Source: Blastococcus colisei
Lineage (GTDB): Bacteria > Actinomycetota > Actinomycetes > Mycobacteriales > Geodermatophilaceae
DNA length: 64,000 nt
Reading direction: 5' to 3'
NCBI RefSeq assembly: GCF_006717095.1
Contig: NZ_VFQE01000002.1
Span: 806,001-870,000, forward strand
The first letter of the stretch is position 1, and each line of letters begins with the position of its first letter. Positions 42,454 through 51,513 of the stretch are shown here, in pieces. Made by a program: the position numbers and the translations under genes. The notes beneath the pieces were generated by a model that ran no database searches, was not told the origin of the DNA, and was given only the letters and a program-made list of their open reading frames with translations.

Positions 42454-43425
42454 TCACGGCAGCAGGGCGTCCAGATCCGGCGCCTCGTCCAGCAGGCCGT
42501 CCTCGACCGCGAGGTCGGACAGGGTCTGCACGGACTCCCGGTTGATCTCGGTCGGCCAGGCCGGCATCGTCATGGCCCCGGCGATCGCAGGGTCGATCTG
42601 GGTGTACTCGCCGAGGATCTCGCGGACGGCGTCCGGGTTCTCCTGCGCGTACTCCAGCGACTGCTGCATGGCGGAGCTGAAGCACTCCACGGCCTCGGGG
42701 TTCTCCTGCGCGTACTGCTGGCTCGTGAAATACGCCGCCACCGTGAGGGCGTCGGCGGTGTCGACGAAGTTCGACGTCACCACCTGCGCGCCGTTGTCCG
42801 TGGCCAGGGCCAGGAACGGCTCCACGACCCAGATCGCGTCCACGTTGCCCTGCTGCAAGGCGGCCCCCATGTCGGGGAACGGCAGTTCGACGAACTCGAC
42901 GCTGTCGGGGTCGCCGCCCGCGGCGCGCACCGACTCGCGGATCGTCGTGGTGCCGATGTTGTTCAGCGTGTTGACCGCCACGCTGCGCCCGGCCAGGTCG
43001 GCGGCGTCCGTGATGCCGCTGTCGGGCGTGGTCACGACTGCGCCGAAGTCCGCGCCCTGCTCGCCCGTCGAGGTGACACCGTTCGCGACGACCTGCAGCG
43101 GCAGGCCCTCGCTGGCGGCGAGCAGCAGGGAGGTGATGTTGCTGAAACCGAACTGCGACTCCCCGCTGACCACTGCCGGGACGATCGCGGCTCCGCCCTG
43201 GCCGGTCTCCAGGCTGACGTCCAGACCGCACTCCTCGAAGAAGCCCTGGTCCTGGCCGAGGTAGACCGGGGCCACGTCGACGATCGGGATGACCCCGACG
43301 GTCACCGCCTCGAGGCCCCCTCCTTCCGCACCGCCGCCCTGGGGGCTCTCCGCGTCGTCCCCTCCGCAGGCCGCCATGGTCAGCAGCACGGGTGCGGTCA
43401 GGAACGCGGTCAGCGTCCGGCGCAT
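42454..43425 (-). CDS. ABC transporter substrate-binding lipoprotein, NMT1/SsuA type
   Basis: A 323-residue protein: lipobox MAAC (Cys20), Gly-rich linker, then VTVGVIPIVDVAPVYLGQDQGFFEECGLDVSLETGQGG, GFSNITSLLLAASEGLPLQVVANG and GRSVAVNTLNNIGTTTIRESV, as in periplasmic proteins for sulfonates, nitrate or aromatic acids. GAAGGAG precedes the ATG. It is divergent from an IclR regulator of the aromatic-catabolism type, which points to an aromatic or related acid as ligand (inference). Confidence 0.92.
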   Translation of the reverse strand: MRRTLTAFLTAPVLLTMAACGGDDAESPQGGGAEGGGLEAVTVGVIPIVDVAPVYLGQDQGFFEECGLDVSLETGQGGAAIVPAVVSGESQFGFSNITSLLLAASEGLPLQVVANGVTSTGEQGADFGAVVTTPDSGITDAADLAGRSVAVNTLNNIGTTTIRESVRAAGGDPDSVEFVELPFPDMGAALQQGNVDAIWVVEPFLALATDNGAQVVTSNFVDTADALTVAAYFTSQQYAQENPEAVECFSSAMQQSLEYAQENPDAVREILGEYTQIDPAIAGAMTMPAWPTEINRESVQTLSDLAVEDGLLDEAPDLDALLP

Positions 43426-43474
43426 GGGATCTCCTTCGATCGGCGTGTCCGTGTACCGGGACCTTGCGCACAGT

Positions 43475-43506
43475 CGTTCGCCTTGCGAACGTATGTGTGC
43501 CATACG
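43475..43506. promoter_or_regulatory. Double palindrome, likely IclR operator
   Basis: CGTTCGC-CTT-GCGAACG (43475-43491) is followed directly by CGTATG-TGTGC-CATACG (43490-43506), and GAACG repeats again just after. It lies between the divergent importer operon and the IclR gene. PcaR/PobR-type IclR proteins bind GTTCG-like half-sites, in agreement. Confidence 0.65.
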
Positions 43507-43658
43507 AACGGTTGCAGGTGACCGTGGCCACGTCAACAGCTGTAACAGGACTGTGCCCAACGGCAGCGAACGGCCGGACACCGCAGGCTGCGACGCCCGT
43601 CGTCGTCCGTGATGCGGACGTCGGCTGGTGGCGTCCGGGCGAATGGGGAGAGGTGAGC

Positions 43659-44477
43659 ATGGCCGACGCGGAGACGGAGCTGGAGACGGGCACCACGGTC
43701 GGCCGGGTCCGCGACGGCACGTTCGTGCAGTCCCTGGACCGGGGTCTCGCGGTGATCCGGGCCTTCGACGCCCAGCATCCGGTGCTGAACCTGAGCGAGG
43801 TCGCCCGGGCGACGGGCCTGACCCGCGCCGCCGCCCGGCGGTTCCTGCTGACGCTGGTCCACTTGGGCTACGTGCGGGTCGAGGGCCGGGAGTTCTCCCT
43901 CCGCCCGCGCGTCCTGGAGCTCGGCTACTCCTACCTGTCCGGCCTCACGCTGCCGGAGGTGTCACAGCCGCACCTCGAGGCGCTGGTGAGCCGGGTGGAC
44001 GAGTCGTCGTCGGTCTCGGTCCTGGACGGCGACGACGTCGTCTACGTGGCGCGGGTGCACACCAAGCGGATCATGACCGTGATGATCACGGTGGGGACGC
44101 GGTTCCCGGCGTACGCCACGTCGATGGGCCATGTACTGCTCGCCGGGCTCCCCGACGCCGAGCTGGCCGACTACCTGGCGCGGGCGGAGCTCGCCCCCCT
44201 GACGTCGCGGACCGTCACCGACCCCGGCGCCCTCCGTGCCCGGCTGGGTGAGGTGCGGGCCCAGGGCTACGCGGTGGTGGACGAGGAACTGGAGGAGGGA
44301 CTGCGCTCGGCGGCTGCTCCGGTGCGCAACCGGGAGGGTGCGGTGGTTGCGGCGGTGAACCTGTCGGTGAGCGCCAACCGGACGTCGCTGCGCCGGCTGG
44401 AGGACGAGTTCGTGCCGCCGCTGCTGGAGACGGCCGCCCAGATCTCCCGCGACCTGGGTTGCCCGGCCTCCGCGTGA
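43659..44477 (+). CDS. IclR-family regulator, PcaR/PobR subgroup
   Basis: A 272-residue protein: winged HTH around residues 25-75 (SLDRGLAVIRAFDAQHPVLNLSEVARATGLTRAAARRFLLTLVHLGYV) and the C-terminal IclR effector domain (YATSMGHVLLAGLP; GYAVVDEELEEGLRSAAAPVRN). The PcaR-type proteins respond to aromatic breakdown products. It likely controls the divergent ABC importer through the palindromes at 43475-43506. The stop overlaps the next gene (GTGA). Confidence 0.92.
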   Translation: MADAETELETGTTVGRVRDGTFVQSLDRGLAVIRAFDAQHPVLNLSEVARATGLTRAAARRFLLTLVHLGYVRVEGREFSLRPRVLELGYSYLSGLTLPEVSQPHLEALVSRVDESSSVSVLDGDDVVYVARVHTKRIMTVMITVGTRFPAYATSMGHVLLAGLPDAELADYLARAELAPLTSRTVTDPGALRARLGEVRAQGYAVVDEELEEGLRSAAAPVRNREGAVVAAVNLSVSANRTSLRRLEDEFVPPLLETAAQISRDLGCPASA

Positions 44478-45664
44478 CGACGGCCCGCCGCCTCAGCTGG
44501 ACCGTGCTCGCACCGGCGGCGGCGCTCGTCCTCACCGCGCTGTGCCTACGGGGGCCGTTCGCCGCCGTCGGCCCGGTGCTCGGGGACGTCGGGGACGAGC
44601 TGTCCCTGTCCACCGGCGCCCTGGCGGTGGTCACCTCGTTGCCGCTGGTCTGCTTCGGCCTGCTCTCGCCGTTCGCCCCCGCGCTCGCGGCCCGCATCGG
44701 GTTGCACCGCGCGGTCCTCGCCGGCCTCGCCGTCCTCGCGGTCGGCATCGGCCTGCGCTCGGCCGGTGCCATCGGCCTGTTCGCCGGCACCGTCGTCCTG
44801 AGCGGCGGTATCGCGATCGCGAACGTCCTGCTGCCCGCCGTCGCCCGCGCCGAGTACGGCAGTCGCAGCGCCGCCGTCGTCGGGGCGGTGACCGGGTCGA
44901 TGGCGCTGTCGGCCAGCCTGGGCGCCGGCCTCGCCCAGCCGCTCACCGCCCTGACCGGCAGCGCGATGGGCGGCCTGGCGCTGTGGCTGGCTCCGGTGGC
45001 GCTCGCCCTCGTCGCGATGGGGTTGCTGGCGCGCGCCCGCCCCGAGAGCCCCGCCCCGCCCCCCGCCCCGGGACGACGCACCGCGATCCTCCGCGACCGG
45101 GTGGGCCTGGCCGTGATGGCGTACTTCGGCTTCCAGTCGCTGTCCTTCTACGCGCTGCTCACCTGGCTGGCCGCGATCCTCGAGGACGACGCCGGTGTCA
45201 CCCCCGTCACCGCCGGCGTGCTGGTCGCCGCCGCCGCGCTGCTGGGTGCCCCGCTGTCGCTGCTCGTCCCGCCGCTCGCGGCGCGCCGGTCGAGCCAGGT
45301 CGGGTGGGTCGTGGCGGCGTCCGCCCCCACCGCGGCCGGCATCCTGGGCCTCCTGGTCGCCCCGGACGCCGCTCCGGCCCTGTGGGCGGTGCTCTACGGG
45401 CTGGGCACCGGCGCGTCGTTCCCCCTGGCCATGACCCTGATCCTGGTGCGCACCCGCGACGCCGCGCAGACCGGCCGGCTGTCCGCCGCGTCGCAGAGCC
45501 TGGGGTACCTGCTGGCGGCGTCCGGACCGCTCGCCGTCGGCCTGCTGCACGAGCTGACCGACGGCTGGACCGCGAGCCTGCTCCTGCTGCTGGTGGTGCT
45601 GGCCGGCCAGCTGGCCTCGGGCGTGGTCGCCGCCCGCCCCCGCCTGGTGCGCGCCGACGCCTGA
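44474..45664 (+). CDS. MFS transporter, CynX/NimT type
   Basis: A 396-residue protein with 12 hydrophobic segments. The N-terminus TALCLRGPFAAVGPVLGDVGDELSLSTGALAVVTSLPLVCFGLLSPFAP is the CynX/NimT signature. GTG start overlaps the iclR stop. Substrates in the family include cyanate and 2-nitroimidazole. Here it is probably co-regulated with the importer. Its stop is 21 nt from the convergent Dpp operon end. Confidence 0.9.
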   Translation: MTTARRLSWTVLAPAAALVLTALCLRGPFAAVGPVLGDVGDELSLSTGALAVVTSLPLVCFGLLSPFAPALAARIGLHRAVLAGLAVLAVGIGLRSAGAIGLFAGTVVLSGGIAIANVLLPAVARAEYGSRSAAVVGAVTGSMALSASLGAGLAQPLTALTGSAMGGLALWLAPVALALVAMGLLARARPESPAPPPAPGRRTAILRDRVGLAVMAYFGFQSLSFYALLTWLAAILEDDAGVTPVTAGVLVAAAALLGAPLSLLVPPLAARRSSQVGWVVAASAPTAAGILGLLVAPDAAPALWAVLYGLGTGASFPLAMTLILVRTRDAAQTGRLSAASQSLGYLLAASGPLAVGLLHELTDGWTASLLLLLVVLAGQLASGVVAARPRLVRADA

Positions 45665-45685
45665 TCGCCCTGCCCGAGTCGATCA

Positions 45686-46768
45686 TCAGCTCGGGGGGGC
45701 GGTGATCCCCTCGGGCGTCTCCTCCCCCACCGGCCGGCCGACGACGCCGTGCAGGTGGCAGGCGGCAAGCTGCCCGGCCGCCCCGGCCGGCTGAAGCGCG
45801 GGGTCGACGGTCGGGCAGGGCTCGAAGGCGTAGGGGCAGCGGGTCCGGAACCGGCAGCCACTGGGGACGGCGGACGGCGAGGGGACGTCGCCGGTGAGGA
45901 CGATCCGCTGCCGGGCCCGTTCCAGGGCCGGGTGCGGCACCGGGACGGCGGACAGCAGCGCCTGCGTGTACGGCATCTGCGGATCCGAGCCCACCGCCGC
46001 GGCCGGCCCCACCTCCACGACCCGGCCGAGGTACATGACCGCGATCCGGTCCGACAGGTGCCGGACGGCGGACAGGTCGTGCGAGATGAACAGCAGCGTG
46101 AGCCCGAGCTGCCGCTGCAGCCGCCGCAGCAGGTTGAGCACCTGTGCCTGCACGCTGACGTCGAGCGAGGCGATCGCCTCGTCGCAGACCAGGAAGTCCG
46201 GCTCCCCCGCGAGCGCCCGGGCGATGCCCACCCGCTGCCGCTGACCGCCGGAGAACTCGTGCGGGTACCTGCCGGCGACCGCTGGGTCCAGCCCCACCAG
46301 CTCCAGCAGCTCACCGACGCGGGCCGAGCGCTCGCGCTTCCCCGACCGCAGGCCGTGCACCTCCAGCGGCTCGGCCACGGTCTGCGCGACCGTCCGCCGG
46401 GGGTCGAGGGAGGCGAACGGATCCTGGAAGACCATCCCGGCCCGGCGGCGCATCTCCTTGAGCCCGCGGCGGTCCAGCGAGGTCACGTCACCGCCGTCGA
46501 AGGTGATGGTGCCGCCGGTCGGTGGCACCAGCCGCAGCAGCGCGTTGCCCAGCGTCGACTTCCCGCAGCCGGACTCCCCCACCAGCCCGAGCGTCTCGCC
46601 GCGCATGATGTCGAGGTCGACCCCGTCGACCGCCCGCAGCACCCCGGCCGGCTTCCGGCGCAGCCCCCCGCCGCCGACCGGGAAGTGCACCTCCAGCCCG
46701 CGGGCGGACACGAGGACGTCGCCGGACGTCGTGCGATCCGTGCTCTGTGCGCCCAGCGCGGTGCTCAT
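45686..46768 (-). CDS. Peptide/nickel ABC transporter ATPase (DppF type)
   Basis: A 360-residue protein: Walker [18 protein letters not shown]-loop [15 protein letters not shown], signature [15 protein letters not shown], Walker [18 protein letters not shown]-loop [11 protein letters not shown]-terminal oligopeptide-transporter Cys region ([19 protein letters not shown]) is present. The ATG overlaps the dppD-type stop (ATGA). Last gene of the operon. Confidence 0.93.
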   Translation of the reverse strand: MSTALGAQSTDRTTSGDVLVSARGLEVHFPVGGGGLRRKPAGVLRAVDGVDLDIMRGETLGLVGESGCGKSTLGNALLRLVPPTGGTITFDGGDVTSLDRRGLKEMRRRAGMVFQDPFASLDPRRTVAQTVAEPLEVHGLRSGKRERSARVGELLELVGLDPAVAGRYPHEFSGGQRQRVGIARALAGEPDFLVCDEAIASLDVSVQAQVLNLLRRLQRQLGLTLLFISHDLSAVRHLSDRIAVMYLGRVVEVGPAAAVGSDPQMPYTQALLSAVPVPHPALERARQRIVLTGDVPSPSAVPSGCRFRTRCPYAFEPCPTVDPALQPAGAAGQLAACHLHGVVGRPVGEETPEGITAPPS

Positions 46769-47856
46769 GCACGGCCCCCTTCCGGACTCTCGGCGCGGAA
46801 CGCCCCGCCGTCCCCGGGACTCCCGGCGCCGGAAGTCCCCTCCTCCGTGCACCAGGTGGCGGCCCGGTGCTCCAGTTCCGAGGAGCGTTTATGGCCATAA
46901 ACGCTGCTCACGGGGGCGAGGGGTGGTTGCTCGGTCTCGCAGCGCGCGTCGCTGCGGACGGGGCACCGCGGCCAGAACACACAGCCCTCCGGCAGATCGG
47001 TCGGTGGCGGCGGCAGCCCCGGCACGGTCGTCAGGTCGGGCACCTCGCCGTCCGGGCCGGCGGGCGCGGCCAGGTCAGGCAGGGACCCGAGCAGGCCGCG
47101 TGTGTACGGGTGCGCGGGGTGCTCGAGGACGTCGTCCACCGTGCCGTCCTCCACGCACCGCCCGCCGTACATGACCAGCACCCGGTCGGCGATGCCGGCG
47201 ACGACGCCCAGGTCGTGGGTGATCCAGATGACGCCGGTGCCGTGGTCGGCCTGGAGCTTCGCGATCAGGTCGATGATCTGCGCCTGCACCGTGACGTCGA
47301 GGGCGGTGGTGGCCTCGTCCGCGATGAGCAGCGCCGGCGAGTTCGACAGCGCGATGGCGATGACCACCCGCTGCCGCATGCCACCGGAGAGCTCGTGCGG
47401 ATAGCGGTCCAGCGCCCCCTCGGGGTCGGGCAGCCCCACCTCGCCGAGCAACTCGGCGGCCCGCCGGCGGGCCACGGCCTTCGACATGTCGCCGTGCGCG
47501 CGCAGCCCCTCGACGAGCTGCCGGCCGACGGTGAGCACCGGGTTCAGCGACGTCATCGGGTCCTGGAACACCATGCCGGCGCCCGCCCCGCGCACCTGGC
47601 GGAGGCGCTCGGGCGCCATGGTCAGCAGGTCCTCGCCCTGCAGCAGGGCGCGGCCGGTGACCGTGGCCACCCGTGCCGGCAGGAGCCCGAGCAGGGCCAG
47701 CACCGAGACGCTCTTCCCGCTGCCGGACTCGCCGACGACGGCGACGGTCTCCCCCTGGCCGACGCGGTAGGTCAGCCCGTTGACCACGTGCGCCGTCCCG
47801 CGTGGAGTGCGCAGCCGCACCCGCAGGTCCTCGACCTCCAGCACCGGCTCGGTCAC
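46765..47856 (-). CDS. Peptide/nickel ABC transporter ATPase (DppD type) with in-frame palindrome insert
   Basis: A 363-residue protein: Walker [18 protein letters not shown]-loop [15 protein letters not shown], signature [15 protein letters not shown], Walker [17 protein letters not shown]. The C-terminal Cys region ([22 protein letters not shown]) is followed by [14 protein letters not shown], encoded in part by a 20-bp palindrome found elsewhere in intergenic DNA. The family normally goes on to the final His/Cys without this insert. GTG start overlaps the dppC stop. Confidence 0.92.
   Translation of the reverse strand: MTEPVLEVEDLRVRLRTPRGTAHVVNGLTYRVGQGETVAVVGESGSGKSVSVLALLGLLPARVATVTGRALLQGEDLLTMAPERLRQVRGAGAGMVFQDPMTSLNPVLTVGRQLVEGLRAHGDMSKAVARRRAAELLGEVGLPDPEGALDRYPHELSGGMRQRVVIAIALSNSPALLIADEATTALDVTVQAQIIDLIAKLQADHGTGVIWITHDLGVVAGIADRVLVMYGGRCVEDGTVDDVLEHPAHPYTRGLLGSLPDLAAPAGPDGEVPDLTTVPGLPPPPTDLPEGCVFWPRCPVRSDARCETEQPPLAPVSSVYGHKRSSELEHRAATWCTEEGTSGAGSPGDGGAFRAESPEGGRA
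46885..46904. repeat. 20-bp palindrome, copy inside a coding gene
   Basis: GCGTTTATGGCCATAAACGC, a perfect palindrome, read in frame as (S)VYGHKR within the DppD-type ATPase. Two further exact copies lie at 58849-58868 and 58900-58919 between genes. Confidence 0.9.
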
Positions 47857-48821
47857 TTGCCACCCCCGGCCATCTGGGTGCGTTGCCGCGGGTCCAGGAC
47901 GTCGCGCAGTCCGTCGCCGAGCAGGTTGAAGCACAGCACGGTCAGGAAGATCGCCATGCCCGGGAAGAAGGCCAGCCACCAGGCCAGTTCGATGTAGCCA
48001 CGCCCCTCGGCCAGCATCAGCCCCCAGGAGGGGTTCGGCGGCTGGGTGCCCAACCCCAGGAAGGACAACGCCGCCTCGGCGAGGACGGCGAAGGCCAGGC
48101 TGATCGACGTCTGCACGATGATCGGCGGCGCGGCGTTCGGCAGGATGTGGCGGGTCAGGATGCGCCAGTCCGAGGCGCCCACCGAGCGCGAGGCGCGCAC
48201 GTAGACCTCCTCCCGGACGCCGAGCACGCTCGCCCGCGTCACCCGGGCGAAGATCGGCGTGTAGACGATGCCGATGGCCAGCGCGGTGTTGCCGGCACCC
48301 GGGCCGCGGACGGCCAGCACCGCGATGGCCAGGAGCACCGCCGGGAAGGCGAAGAGCACGTCCATGAACCGCATCAGGACGTCGTCCACCCACCGGCCGT
48401 AGTAGCCCGCCAGCAGGCCGATCAGGCTGCCGACGACGAGCGCGAAGCCGACGGCGAGGAAGCCGACCCGCAGTGACACCGACGCGCCGAGGATGACCCG
48501 GCTCAGGATGTCGCGGCCGAGGTCGTCGGTACCGAACGGGTGCTCCCAGCTGGGCGACTGCAGCCGGTCGGCCACCGAGATCTCGTTCGGGCCCTCCGAC
48601 GCCAGGGTGTCGTCGAAGACGGCGGCCACCACGATGAGCAGCAGCGTCACCGACGCGATCGCCGCGGTGGGGTTGTGGATCAGCAGGCTGAGGGTCTCTC
48701 GCCACCGCGGTCGGGCGGGGCGAAGCGACGCCTCGGGGGCCCGCGACTCCGACACCGTGCCGGGTGCACCCGCAGGGGTGTCCGGGGAGTTGCCCGGCTC
48801 GGGGAGCGGCGCGCCGGTCAT
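47853..48821 (-). CDS. Peptide/nickel ABC transporter permease (DppC type)
   Basis: A 322-residue protein: cytoplasmic Pro-rich N-terminus, DDTLASEGPNEISVADRLQSPSWEHPFGTDDLGRDILSRVI (DppC signature), about six helices and coupling loop REEVYVRASRSVGASDWRILTRHILPNAAPPIIV. It forms the channel with DppB. GTGA overlap with the following ATPase gene. Confidence 0.94.
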   Translation of the reverse strand: MTGAPLPEPGNSPDTPAGAPGTVSESRAPEASLRPARPRWRETLSLLIHNPTAAIASVTLLLIVVAAVFDDTLASEGPNEISVADRLQSPSWEHPFGTDDLGRDILSRVILGASVSLRVGFLAVGFALVVGSLIGLLAGYYGRWVDDVLMRFMDVLFAFPAVLLAIAVLAVRGPGAGNTALAIGIVYTPIFARVTRASVLGVREEVYVRASRSVGASDWRILTRHILPNAAPPIIVQTSISLAFAVLAEAALSFLGLGTQPPNPSWGLMLAEGRGYIELAWWLAFFPGMAIFLTVLCFNLLGDGLRDVLDPRQRTQMAGGGK

Positions 48822-48843
48822 GGCAGCAGGACCCGGCTGTATG

Positions 48844-49785
48844 TCATCGCCGGATCCGCGGGTCGATGGCGGTGTAGAGCAGGTCGACCACCAGGTTGAT
48901 CACGAGGAACACCACCGCGAACAGCAGGATGGCGCCCTGCAGGACGGGGTAGTCGCGCGCTTCCACCGCTTGCAGGGCCAGCTGCCCGAGCCCCGGCCAG
49001 GAGAAGACGATCTCCACGACCACCACGCCGGAGAGCAGGTAGGCCAGCTGCACGCCGGTCACCGTCACCAGGGGCAGCAGGGCGTTGCGCAGGACGTGCC
49101 AGGTGAACACCTGCCGCGTGGGCAGGCCCTTGGCCTGCGCCGTCCGCACGTGGTCGGAGCCCAGCGCCTCCAGCATGCTGGACCGGACGAAGCGGGTGAT
49201 CACCGAGCCGGAGACGACGCCGGTGACCAGCGCCGGCATGACCAGCCTCTGCAGCCACGCCCCCGGGTCCTCGCTGAGCGGCACGAAACCGCCCGACGGC
49301 AGCCAGCCCAGCGTGCCGGCGAAGACCAGGATGAGCACGATGCCCATCCAGAAGTCCGGCACGGAGATGCCGAACTGGCTGATCACGGTGGCGATGCGGT
49401 CGATGATCGACCCGGGCCGCAGGGCCGAGATCGTCCCCAGCGGGATCGCGATGGCCAGCGCCACCAGGATCGACGCGAACGCCAGAGTGAGCGTCGCGGG
49501 CAACCGCTCGGCGATCACCGAGGTGACCGTCTCCCCGCTGCGGAAGCTCACGCCGAGGTCGCCGGTCAGCGCCCGCCCCAGCCAGCCGAAGAACTGCTCG
49601 ACCAGCGGCTGGTCCAGCCCCGACCGCTCCCGCAGGGCGTCGTAGGTCTCCTGGGAGAACCTCGTGCCCAGCGCCAAGCGCACCGGGTCGCCGGGAACGA
49701 GGTGGACCAGGGAGAACACGATGACGCTCACCCCGGCCAGCACCACCGCCGACTGCCCGATGCGGCGGAGCAGGTAGGTGGTCAG
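48844..49785 (-). CDS. Peptide/nickel ABC transporter permease (DppB type), probable CTG start
   Basis: The canonical N-terminus of this family, TTYLLRRIGQSAVVLAGVSVIVFSLVHLVPGDPVR, begins at a CTG (49785-49783) that overlaps the binding-protein stop as CTGA. The first GTG, at 49746, would delete half of the first helix. From CTG the protein has 313 residues and six helices, with the loop EALGSDHVRTAQAKGLPTRQVFTWHVLRNALLPLV. CTG initiation by coupling is therefore likely, though the GTG cannot be excluded. Confidence 0.9.
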   Translation of the reverse strand: MTTYLLRRIGQSAVVLAGVSVIVFSLVHLVPGDPVRLALGTRFSQETYDALRERSGLDQPLVEQFFGWLGRALTGDLGVSFRSGETVTSVIAERLPATLTLAFASILVALAIAIPLGTISALRPGSIIDRIATVISQFGISVPDFWMGIVLILVFAGTLGWLPSGGFVPLSEDPGAWLQRLVMPALVTGVVSGSVITRFVRSSMLEALGSDHVRTAQAKGLPTRQVFTWHVLRNALLPLVTVTGVQLAYLLSGVVVVEIVFSWPGLGQLALQAVEARDYPVLQGAILLFAVVFLVINLVVDLLYTAIDPRIRR

Positions 49786-51305
49786 GGCAGCGTCACGTCC
49801 TCGAAGTTGATCGCCTTGTCCGCGCGGATCTGGTACCCCTCGAGACCGGGGACCCAGGCCTGCACGACGTCGGGGTTGTAGAGGTACAGGTAGGAGACGT
49901 CGTCCACGATGAGCTTGGCCGCCTGGTCGTAGAGCTCCTTGCGGGCGTCCTCGTCGGTCTCCGTGGCGGCCTCGTTGAGCAGCCGGTCGACCTCGGGGTT
50001 GCTGTAGCCCTGGTAGTTGCTGGACCCGCCGGTGATGTGCTGTGCGTGGTAGTAGTCGAACGGGTCGATGTTGCCCAGCCAGCCCAGCAGGAAGGCGTCG
50101 AAGTCTCCCTGGGCCTGGCGGTCCAGCCAGGTGGCGAAGTCGACGGTCTGCACGTCGACGTCGATGCCGATCGGTTCGAGCTGGCTGGCGATCACCTGCG
50201 CCGCGGTGACCGTCTCCGGGAACTCGTCGGTCACCATCAAGCCCATGGTGATCGGCGTCTGGACGCCGGCCTGCTGCAGGAGCGCCGTCGCCTCCTCGAC
50301 GCTGGGCTCGAACGGTGCGTAGTCGTAGTAGTAGAACGAGTCCTCGGGGATCGCGGTCTGATTGGGCTGGGCCGCGCCGAAGCGGGCCGCCTCGGTGACG
50401 GCCCCGCGGTCGATCGCCGTGGCGATCGCCTGGCGCACCAGCGGGTTGCCGAACGGCTCCCGGGCGTAGTTCATGCTCATGTACCAGTAGTCGACGCTCG
50501 GTGTGGTGGCCAGCTCGACGGCGTCGTCACCCGCCAGGGACTCGATCTGCTGCGGCGGGATGTTGTCGGTCCACTGGACCTCGCCGTTCTCCAGCGCGGT
50601 GAGCGCCGCGGCCGGCTCGGTGATGTAGCGGAACTCGACGCCGTCGATGCTGGGCGCCCCACCCCAGTAGTCCTCGTAGGCGGCCAGCTCGGTGCTGCTG
50701 GCGTCGGAGCTCTCCAGCGTGAACGGCCCGGTGCCCACCGCCTCGGTGGTGAGGTCGTACTCCTCGGCCGCGCCCTCGGGGAGGATCGACATCCCCTTGA
50801 ACGCCCCGATCAGTGCCGGCAGGTTCGGCGTCGGCTGGCTGACCGTGATCTCGACGGTCTGCGGGTCGACGGCCTCGACGCTCTCGACGGTCGAGAAGCG
50901 GTAGGCGTTGTTGAGTTCCTCGTCGATGATCCGGTTGTAGGAGTAGACGACGTCGGCAGCGTCGAACTCGCTGCCGTCGTGGAACGTGACATCCTCACGG
51001 AGGTTGAACGTCCACGTCAGGCCGTCGTCGCTGACCTCCCAGTCGGTCGCCAGGCTCGGCTCCATCGTGAGGTCTTCGGCGTTGGGCACGACGAGGGTGT
51101 CGTAGACGTTCTCCAGCACCTGGAAGCTCGGGTAGGCGCTGGTGACGTGCGGGTCGAACTGGTCGGGCTGTGCGGCGACCGCGGCGGTGAGGACGTTGTC
51201 ACCACCGCCACCACCACCGGTGTCGACGCTCTCCCCTCCCCCTCCGCAGGCGGTCAGTGCGAGGGCGCCGGCTGCGGCGAGGGCGAGTGGTCGGATGGTG
51301 CGCAC
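49782..51305 (-). CDS. Peptide/nickel ABC transporter substrate-binding lipoprotein (DppA type)
   Basis: GTG 51305 is chosen for GGAGG five bases upstream. The 507-residue product has lipobox LTAC, a Gly-rich linker, then AAVAAQPDQFDPHVTSAYPSFQVLENVYDTL, the SBP_bac_5 signature region (EPSLATDWEVSDDGLTWTFNLREDVTFHDGSEFDAADVVYS) and IDRGAVTEAA. It delivers peptides or related compounds to the DppBCDF complex encoded downstream. First gene of the operon. Confidence 0.93.
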   Translation of the reverse strand: MRTIRPLALAAAGALALTACGGGGESVDTGGGGGGDNVLTAAVAAQPDQFDPHVTSAYPSFQVLENVYDTLVVPNAEDLTMEPSLATDWEVSDDGLTWTFNLREDVTFHDGSEFDAADVVYSYNRIIDEELNNAYRFSTVESVEAVDPQTVEITVSQPTPNLPALIGAFKGMSILPEGAAEEYDLTTEAVGTGPFTLESSDASSTELAAYEDYWGGAPSIDGVEFRYITEPAAALTALENGEVQWTDNIPPQQIESLAGDDAVELATTPSVDYWYMSMNYAREPFGNPLVRQAIATAIDRGAVTEAARFGAAQPNQTAIPEDSFYYYDYAPFEPSVEEATALLQQAGVQTPITMGLMVTDEFPETVTAAQVIASQLEPIGIDVDVQTVDFATWLDRQAQGDFDAFLLGWLGNIDPFDYYHAQHITGGSSNYQGYSNPEVDRLLNEAATETDEDARKELYDQAAKLIVDDVSYLYLYNPDVVQAWVPGLEGYQIRADKAINFEDVTLP

Positions 51306-51513
51306 GCTGACCTCCGGGATTCGGAAAGGCGGGTCCACCCTCGACCCTCTCGCCGTCGGCACGGGTCGGCCACCCGAACTGCGCGTTCACCACGAACGTT
51401 GCCGGTTCGATACCCACCTGCAACACATCGGTCATGGAGGAACGACGAGCGGCGCGGGGTGACGCAGCCCACACTGGACGAGCGATCACGTCGTCGTACC
51501 GGAGAGGTGCCCC

